Source: Paraspadella gotoi (lineage: Eukaryota; Chaetognatha). From it: a DNA stretch of 64,000 nucleotides. The notes beneath the pieces are model-generated. The model did no database searches and was not told where the DNA came from. It was given only the letters and a program-made list of their open reading frames with translations. The stretch is from positions 15,333,898 through 15,397,897 of the forward strand of contig CM119268.1 of assembly GCA_051294375.1 (NCBI GenBank), given 5' to 3'. Shown here piece by piece: positions 58,159 through 64,000 of this stretch. The translations under genes and the position numbers were made by a program. Position 1 is the first letter of the stretch. Each line of letters begins with the position of its first letter.

Positions 58159-59110
58159 TCACTTGACCAACCCGGTGGGCGCCATCGCTCGAACCTCTCC
58201 CCCCGAACCGTCCTCGATCCGGCGATGTCGGAAGCAGCACCGGCAGAAGCGCCCCAACATATCGACGACGCTTCGGTTTCCGCCTCGGTTTCCGGCGAAG
58301 AGCGAAGAAGGAGTCGGCGACACCGACGCCGATCCGTCCGTCGATTCCGGCGACCAAAATCTGGAATCGGCGTCGCTGTCCTCTTCCTCCTCCTCCTCCT
58401 CCGTCCCTTCCTCTGGCTTTTTTCTTCCGGCGCAATGGCATCGAAATCGGCGCCGTCGATCGCGGCGTCTTTCTCGGCGCTGTTCGTTCCGCCGTCGGAG
58501 TTGATCGAAGAATCGTTTGAAGCTCTCAGTCGAGGGAGATTCGCCGAGGGCGGCCAGAGATGAGAGTTCCGGCAGATCGGCGTCGCCGGCGTGGCACTGA
58601 GACGAGACGCTAGTTTTCTCGCGGGAGACGGCGCCGTTTTCGAGAGGGGGCTCGACTTTAGTATATTAAAAGAGTGTATTAAATATTAAATATTATTAAT
58701 TATAACTGTTGGACATAAAATTTCGCCAAACGTGGAATGGAAATAAAGTTATTTCGTCCGTGTATATATCAATAAAACTTTACGTATGATTATGTTTAAT
58801 TATCATTAATCATCATTTGTTATTTTGTATTAAGCCTTTTCTTTTCTTATACAGATCACGTGATATAATTATTGATCAGCCAGTTTATGTCCAACATAAA
58901 AGTGCATTTTAAAAAGTGTAATTATTATCAAATACGATCCAATAGTTTTCCAATAAAAAACAAAAGAAACTTATCACAACTGAAAAAGCCTAACACAGGA
59001 AAAGTAGATTAAAGAGAAAAAGGAATTTTATTTTTATTTTAAGACCAAAAGGCGGCATTCACATTCCTCCACATACCTCGAAGAGTTTCGGTGGATCGTT
59101 CATATTTCAT
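58159..59110 (-). CDS. Complete two-exon gene of unknown function
   Basis: Exon 1 is 59,110-59,077: ATG after an in-frame TAA, coding MKYERSTETLR and ending in a strong donor GAG|GTATGT in phase 1. The 421-base AT-rich intron ends CTCTTTTAATATACTAAAG. Exon 2 is 58,655-58,159 and supplies exactly the two bases needed (joint codon GTC). The protein is ~176 aa: VEPPLENGAVSREKTSVSSQ; FKRFFDQLRRRNEQRRERRR (basic, helix-like, ~residues 55-75); a Glu8 run followed by Asp/Ser; TDGSASVSPTPSSLFAGNRG; a cysteine patch MLGRFCRCCFRHRR; end GGEVRAMAPTGLVK. No signal peptide or membrane span. Exon 2 codons are strongly C-ending. It lies 391 bases downstream of the LITAF stop on the same strand. FCRCCF could be an acylation or metal site, which is a guess. 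I recognise no family. The main doubt is whether exon 2 has further splicing. Confidence 0.55.
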
Positions 59111-59500
59111 TTTCAAATTCGTTTACGTAATGTTCGTTTTTTTAAACATTTTGTATCATATAGATTAAAACTTCGCTAATTAGGATTAAGCCATATTTGA
59201 ATATGAGGACATGGACAGCTCGATGCTTATCGCTTACCTTACGCTTAAATCCTCCTCGAAATCAAATAGTAAGAATTAAATTAAAATTATTAATAAATCC
59301 TGTTTCGCTCAATAAAAGAAAACTAGGCGACGAAGATTTTTGTACTACGTAATATGTATAAAAAGTTTTTTATTTTTTAATCCAATTGCAAATGTTAACT
59401 ACATGCTACAAGGGATAGAGCGACAAAGCGAAAGAGTGATGGGTTAACGGTCCATGAAGCCATAATGATAATCTTGACTAAAGTGTGTCTAACTTGGCCG

Positions 59501-61688
59501 TTATTGCCGCACCGAAGTGGCGCTGCTGCATTTGCCGATGCGTGCGTTGAACTGATCCCTGACTCCGATGACGATGCCGCAATTGCCGCAATGGTGGACG
59601 ACGTCTTTGCAGCCGACGCAGTCGAAAAACGGAGCGATCCACCAGAATGGGATCAGAGGAAAGAGGAAGAGACAGATGCAGGCCAGCCAAACGCAGGTGC
59701 CCATCTTGGTCCGGACGGTGCTGGTCGGGGGGGGGGGAAGACGTGAGAGTAGAAGAGTAAAAGAGTCAAATTAAGATCAATGAAATGACAAAGATACTCC
59801 AGACTGGAGTATTAACCTTTGGTAATATAGAAATAGAATATTGATCGAGACATTCGTTCTAATCCGATATTATAATATTCTTTTTTATATTCCAACATCG
59901 ACTCACGTGGGTCCCGACTTTTTGCATGCGTGGCAATGTCGAATCTCCGGATATTCACCGAACTTCCCCGTCATCAGCGGCTCCGGATTTGCTTGGGGTT
60001 GGTTCGTTTGCCCGCCAGTCGAAGCCACTGACTTTTTGTGCTGATTAAAATGTATAAGAAGTAAAAAGAAGGTGACCGAGAGATAGAGAGATTTAGAGAG
60101 AGAGAGAGATTTAGAGAGAGTGAGAGAGAGAGAGAGAGTAGAGAGAGAGACGAGAGAGAGAGAAGAGAGAGACGAGAGAGAGGAGAGAGAGAGAGAGAAA
60201 ACGCCTGAAAAACAATCGAATTAGACGTCATAAGGTCATTAAACTTAAATGTTTAACAAGTATTTTTTCAAAATCAATATTTCCATCGACTCCTCGCTTA
60301 GCGGTTTCCTCTTACCGTCGGATCGTAGTTGACGTTATGTCTGCGATCTTCACCCACGCCATCCCTTCGCTGAAAGGCAACCGGCGAGTCCTCATCGAAA
60401 TCCCAGGTTCCACTCTCTTCCTCTATCACCACCGGATGAATGAAGTCCGACGGCGTCTTTTTGGCTGCGTAGCGTCCCTGCGGCGTCGGGCGGAAGCTGA
60501 CGCGGTCGTTGCCGTGAAGATTATATTCGTAAGCGTTACGACTCGATTCCAATTCGGCGTCGTTATTGCCGACTTCGAGATCAGGATCATTGGTTTCATG
60601 GTTATGAATTTGGTCAAAGTTTTTCGCCGCTCGATTGTAATCGTTGACGCTATGATCTGATTTCGTAATGCCGTCTTTATCATCCACGTGAGGTTCCAGA
60701 GTGACACCAATGTTGCTATTATTCGCAGGACCAATGAGATCTGAGGCAGCAACTGATTGTTTCGGGTATAAATTTATGTTTGAATATTTTTCAATACCGT
60801 TTCCATATCGTGCCAAATGTTGATCAATAGTGAAATCAGTTTTGTTCCGCAAGTTTGCATCAATTTTTTGATTGTCATTAAGGCTTTCGGACTCTGCTTC
60901 GGGCCGTGTGCTTTCATTAATGCTGCTTTCCTTGTCGAGTTGAAAAAGATTGGATTTAGTTGTATCCTTTTGACTTTTCCTTTCGTCTTGGATGTTAGGA
61001 CTCAAGACGGGGCAAATTAGATCCGAGACAGGGAGAGCTCTACTATGGGCGGGGCTTTTTCTTGATGTACTTTCCAATTTCACGATATTAGAATTGGCAG
61101 CAGATTTGTTAATTCCCTGACCGAAATTCCTAACTCCTTTGACGGCGCTTCGATCGGTGTTGCCAATCAAATTAGAGGCTGGAATAGCTCTTCCGCGGGC
61201 GCTGTTGATATTGTATGGCACGGAGCAGTCTTCGCTTGGACGTGGTCTTCCGGGACGGATAAAAACAAAAATCCTGTGAAGCCGTTTGAGCAGCTTGGGC
61301 CATTTGCCAGTTCGGTGGTCTCGGCCAGATTCTTCATCTTTTTGCTCACAAACGAATTCCACTTGGTCGTGGTTTTCATCCGCGACGAGGACATTGTCTC
61401 GAAGACTCGGATCGTTTCCCGACGCGTCCGTACCAGGATTGGAAGCGGACTCGTTGCCATGGCGACCTCGTTCTCGCGGCGAGTGAATCTCTCGACCATC
61501 GCGACTCCCCACGGCACCGTTTCTCGGACCGCGAGGTCTCGGCGAGTTTCCGGCGCCGGAACGCCGTTTTGCCGAAGCCGGCGCGCATTTTTCTAAAGCT
61601 CCCCGCTTCGGAGCGCCCACATTGGTTTTTCTATGGGCGTCTCTCGTTTTCGCTCGACCTTCCAGCTTCCGTAGGATTTCGCGCAGTT
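59501..61688 (-). CDS. LITAF-domain protein with a long disordered N-terminal region
   Basis: Three exons with matching phases: 61,688-60,316, 60,040-59,907 and 59,720-59,501 (stop included). Donors are ACG|GTAAGA and CCAC|GTGAGT; acceptors are TTTTAATCAG and CCCCGACCAG. The C-terminal ~115 residues are a LITAF domain: EIRHCHACKKSGPTTV (first CxxC), then a membrane-inserting hydrophobic stretch GTCVWLACICLFLFPLIPFW, then FFDCVGCKDVVHHCGNCGIV (HxC..C zinc half). LITAF proteins are monotopic, zinc-binding proteins of late endosome and lysosome membranes linked to ESCRT and Nedd4 partners. The usual PPxY and PSAP motifs are not seen here. The first exon encodes ~457 residues of polar, disordered sequence without one Met: basic (to ~residue 60), then Asn/Asp/Ser-rich, with four SDLI-like motifs. 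The family is normally ~100-240 aa, so this is unusually long. The start codon must lie in an unseen upstream exon, because a TAA precedes the acceptor ACTCTAG at 61,689. The domain call is firm; fusion of all three exons into one mRNA is inferred from splice phases. Confidence 0.85.
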
Positions 61689-61693
61689 CTAGA

Positions 61694-61703
61694 GTCACGT
61701 GAT
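61694..61703 (+). promoter_or_regulatory. CLEAR/M-box-like motif next to the LITAF exon
   Basis: GTCACGTGAT matches the TFEB/MITF CLEAR consensus (GTCACGTGAY), five bases beyond the putative acceptor. CLEAR sites drive lysosomal genes in animals, and LITAF is a lysosomal protein. It may still be chance, since it sits in what the model treats as intron. Confidence 0.3.
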
Positions 61704-61739
61704 TAAATCCAGCGTCTTATTGATTCTTCGACTCTTCAC

Positions 61740-61800
61740 TCTTCGTCGTCGTTGTCATCGTCATTGTCGTCGTCGTCGTCATCGTCATCGTCGTTTAATT
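61740..61800 (-). repeat. (GAC/GAT)n tract
   Basis: GTCGTCGTCGTCATCGTCAT on the plus strand, with a minus-strand ATG-started frame of Met/Thr repeats (MTMTTTTTMTMTTTTKSEES) that hits a stop before the LITAF exon. Confidence 0.85.
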
Positions 61801-62219
61801 TTCTCACTTTTCTCATCGATCATTAGTTTTTTTTTTGGTAGTGAATAATTCTTGATTTCTGATTCTATTAGTGTCGATTGTCGCTATTAACGAATCCAAT
61901 GCGGATATTTTTCGAGCCCGATAAGATTCTCCAATTAAGGGAAATTTTAAACGAATGTTCTTAATTAATAAAACGACTTGGTAAATAAATTCCCCGCCCG
62001 CTTTTTATTTCGAACCTTTCCCCTTCCTTCCTTTCCCTTCCCTACCCAATACCCATCCTTCCCCGCTCCCTCTTTTCTTCCAAACTCACCCCGTCCATTA
62101 CGCGTCATCCCCTTTTAATGCCGCCAGGGGTGAGTTGTCTTTCCCGTTCTTTGGTATCCTCCTGCTCATGGAGATTATCCCACCTCATTAAATTCGATGA
62201 AAAGAGTCCGGCCGACAAT
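61801..62219. other. AT-rich then polypyrimidine sequence
   Basis: AT-rich to 61,990, then C/T-rich to 62,110. ATG CCG CCA GG followed by GGTGAGTT at 62,118-62,134 resembles a tiny first exon with a donor on the plus strand, but nothing downstream confirms it. Confidence 0.4.
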
Positions 62220-62790
62220 GACGCCGAGTTGTCGTCGTCGTCGTCGTCGTCGTCGTCCTCGTTGCCGTCGTCGTAGTCGTTTTTGCTATAGAGTCATCTC
62301 GTGAAATAAAACGCTATATCACATTCAGAGATTTGTTTTTTCATTCGGCTTTATTGTTTTATAACGATTCATGTTATTCAACAAAAATATTTTTCTAATT
62401 AGTGATTTACATCATCATATCATCATCATCATCATCATCATCATCACTCATAATGTCGTCGTCGTCGTCGTCGTCGTCGTCGTCTTCTTCATAGACAGGC
62501 CTTCAAATTTCGCTCAAAGTCGTTATTAAATCTTTTTTTCTCTTTCTCAGCGATGGCCGTCGCCTCTGTCTTGGTTTCTAATCATCAGGGCGGAATAAGC
62601 TTTTTACTTTCCCTTACTTTCTTTTTTTTTCAACTTTCTTTTTTTCTTCTCATTTTCACTTTCATCTTTACTCTTTTTGTCCTTAATATTTTTTTTTTAA
62701 TTTTTTTTTCCGTTTTTGTTTGCCGTCGTTTAAAAAAATCTTAGGCCGCCCGTTTAAACGCCCACTTTCGTCGTGACTTGCGGCTTCGTA

Positions 62791-62822
<32 letters not shown>

Positions 62823-62830
62823 TTTCTTTT
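62220..62830 (+). repeat. (GTC)n/(CAT)n cluster and T-rich tract
   Basis: (GTC)n at 62,229-62,280, (ATC)n at 62,411-62,445, (GTC)n at 62,455-62,485 and 62,790-62,822; T-rich 62,620-62,720. Arg-, Asp- or Phe-rich frames are artefacts. Confidence 0.85.
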
Positions 62831-62979
62831 ACGTTATCGTCCTTTAAGTTGTGTTCTTTTGTCTTTGTATCCTTTTTTTTCAGAAAAATATATTTTTAAA
62901 ATTTTTCTTTCTCAGGCTTGCGCCCTCCTTCGTCTCATCCCTCCCTCTGGCTCGACGACTTGTACCAACTTTTCTCCAG

Positions 62980-63110
62980 CTATTCCCTTTCGCCCCCTTT
63001 TCTCTAGCTATTCCCTTTCGCCCCCTTTTCTCCAGCTATTCTCCATTCCTCTTAGCATTCCTCTTAGCATGCCTTAGCATTCCTCTTAGCATTCCTCTTA
63101 GCATTGTCCT
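62980..63110 (+). repeat. Two minisatellites (~26 bp and 12 bp units)
   Basis: CTATTCCCTTTCGCCCCCTT plus TTCTCT/CAG repeats at ~62,980-63,040, then (ATTCCTCTTAGC)n-like 12-mers at 63,045-63,105, one unit reading ATGCCTTAGC. Confidence 0.85.
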
Positions 63111-63780
63111 CACACTGCAATCCATCTTTGTCCACCCATTTTCTTTTCTCCTCCTCGCCATCCTCTTTCCTGGTTTTCTCTTTTTCTTTTTCTCACTTCC
63201 TCCCTCCCGACATTTCCCTCTCAACCATTCTCCCTCTCCTTTAGTCCCTCTGTCCCTCTGTCCGTCTCTCCTAAAGAAAATCCGTCGATGCTTCCATTCA
63301 CTTATATGAGATAGAATGAATAAGGAAAATTAAGAAAGAGAGTGAAGGGGAGAGAAGGGAAGGATTAAGACAAATAATACAAGTGAAACGAGTAATTTTG
63401 CAAATTTTCATAAAAAACAGATTATGAAAAGAAAAAAAAGAAGCTTTACTGTGAGTCATGTAGCGGGCCTATTATTGTAGACTCTAATCATTATACACCG
63501 GATATTAGAATGAGAAGACACTTTTACACCATGTGGCTGCAAAGAATAAATTCATAGAGACTCACCCCAAGCAAAGTGGTGGTCAGAAAGTGTAGCGCGA
63601 TCGTAATCGGACCAACCTTTCAAATGAAATTACAAGAGCGCTCGTTGCTGACAGAGTCTTTGAGAATGAAACTGGCTATAATTTTCATCAGGGCTAAGAA
63701 CTTTCTTTCTGCCTCTCTTCCTCACATTTCCTATCTCTCTCTTTACCTCTCCCTCCCTTTTCTTTCTTCTCTAAAACTCT
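63111..63780. other. Unique sequence, no gene supported
   Basis: Pyrimidine-rich to 63,290, then ordinary sequence. A possible minus donor GGG|GTGAGT near 63,567 follows frames that all contain stops within ~30 codons. Confidence 0.45.
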
Positions 63781-63789
63781 CTTTCTCTA

Positions 63790-63920
63790 CGTGGGCGGTG
63801 CCGGGCGAAGCCTCGTCATCGACTTCCGGTGCGCAAATTGGCCGTGAGATGGCGCGAACCGGCGCCGCCGGGCGCCCGGGTGCACTTCCGGGCGCCGCGG
63901 CGCGCGGGGGGAGCGGGCGA
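63790..63920 (+). promoter_or_regulatory. CpG-rich promoter-like patch with two ETS sites and an ATG
   Basis: ACTTCCGGT at 63,822-63,830 and CACTTCCGG at 63,883-63,891 are ETS/GABP-type sites in a dense CpG patch, the usual layout of housekeeping animal promoters. ATG at 63,849 (GAGATGGCG) opens MARTGAAGRPGALPGAAARG, which runs into (GA)n, so it may be a first exon truncated by the window edge or just GC-rich chance. Confidence 0.35.
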
Positions 63921-63935
63921 GAAAGAAAGGGAGAC

Positions 63936-63972
<37 letters not shown>

Positions 63973-64000
63973 AGAGAGAGAGAGAGAGAGAGAAGTGAGA
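63936..64000 (+). repeat. (GA)n microsatellite at the window end
   Basis: (GA)n continues to the last base. Confidence 0.9.

Noticed and set aside
58163-58563. Plus-strand frames of 112-113 codons over exon 2 of the orphan gene
   Set aside because: The minus strand has ATG, donor, acceptor and matching phase with C-ending codons; the plus frames have none of these.
61167-61517. 116-codon ATG-started minus frame inside the LITAF large exon
   Set aside because: It overlaps the longer frame that connects in phase to the LITAF domain; its composition looks like an off-frame shadow.

Overview
This is a stretch of draft nuclear genome from a eukaryote, most likely an invertebrate animal. The evidence is spliced coding exons with GT..AG introns, C-ending codon preference in the recognisable exons, a LITAF-domain gene, no operons, and very dense simple repeats: (GA)n/(CT)n everywhere, (GAC/GTC)n in dozens of tracts, GATA and GACG tetramers, and TTAA-rich spacers. 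The species cannot be named from the sequence. Most long open frames are translated microsatellites and are not genes.

Layout. 1-24,754 is almost entirely repetitive and assembled more than once. A ~1.2 kb segment called S (252-1430) recurs at 11,043-12,226 and 13,851-15,034. The block 1456-~10,500 recurs in reverse complement at ~15,035-24,754, and a 2,808-bp unit is repeated exactly in tandem. This block carries a 77-bp satellite, a 65-bp satellite, a ~325-bp tandem element, a 38-bp minisatellite and several dispersed repeats. The copies differ by single-base indels, and the 20.5-24.06 kb copy is especially noisy, as in uncorrected long reads. 24,755-36,280 is mostly unique AT-rich sequence with a few exons, including three phase-compatible minus-strand exons of one gene (29,677 to 28,525). 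36,285-42,950 is repeated at 47,680-54,125, first half direct and second half inverted. 43,430-47,680 holds dispersed composite repeats. 54,370-64,000 is the most gene-like part.

Best genes. (1) A minus-strand LITAF-domain gene at 59,501-61,688 (three exons; 5' end not found), with a very long Met-free disordered N-terminal region carrying four spaced SDLI-like motifs. (2) A complete two-exon minus-strand gene of unknown function at 58,159-59,110 (~176 aa, acidic run, Cys-rich patch). (3) A three-exon fragment of an unidentified, probably helical protein at 28,525-29,677. (4) A two-exon plus-strand gene candidate in segment S, intact in two copies and frameshifted in the third. Other exon candidates are listed at lower confidence, often because both strands read open.

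No rRNA, CRISPR, integron or confident tRNA was seen. The most important structural observation is that sequence after two 25-N gaps (1431-1455 and 39,986-40,010) runs in the opposite orientation to its second copy. This points to misoriented contigs plus retained haplotigs, and not to real 25-kb palindromes.
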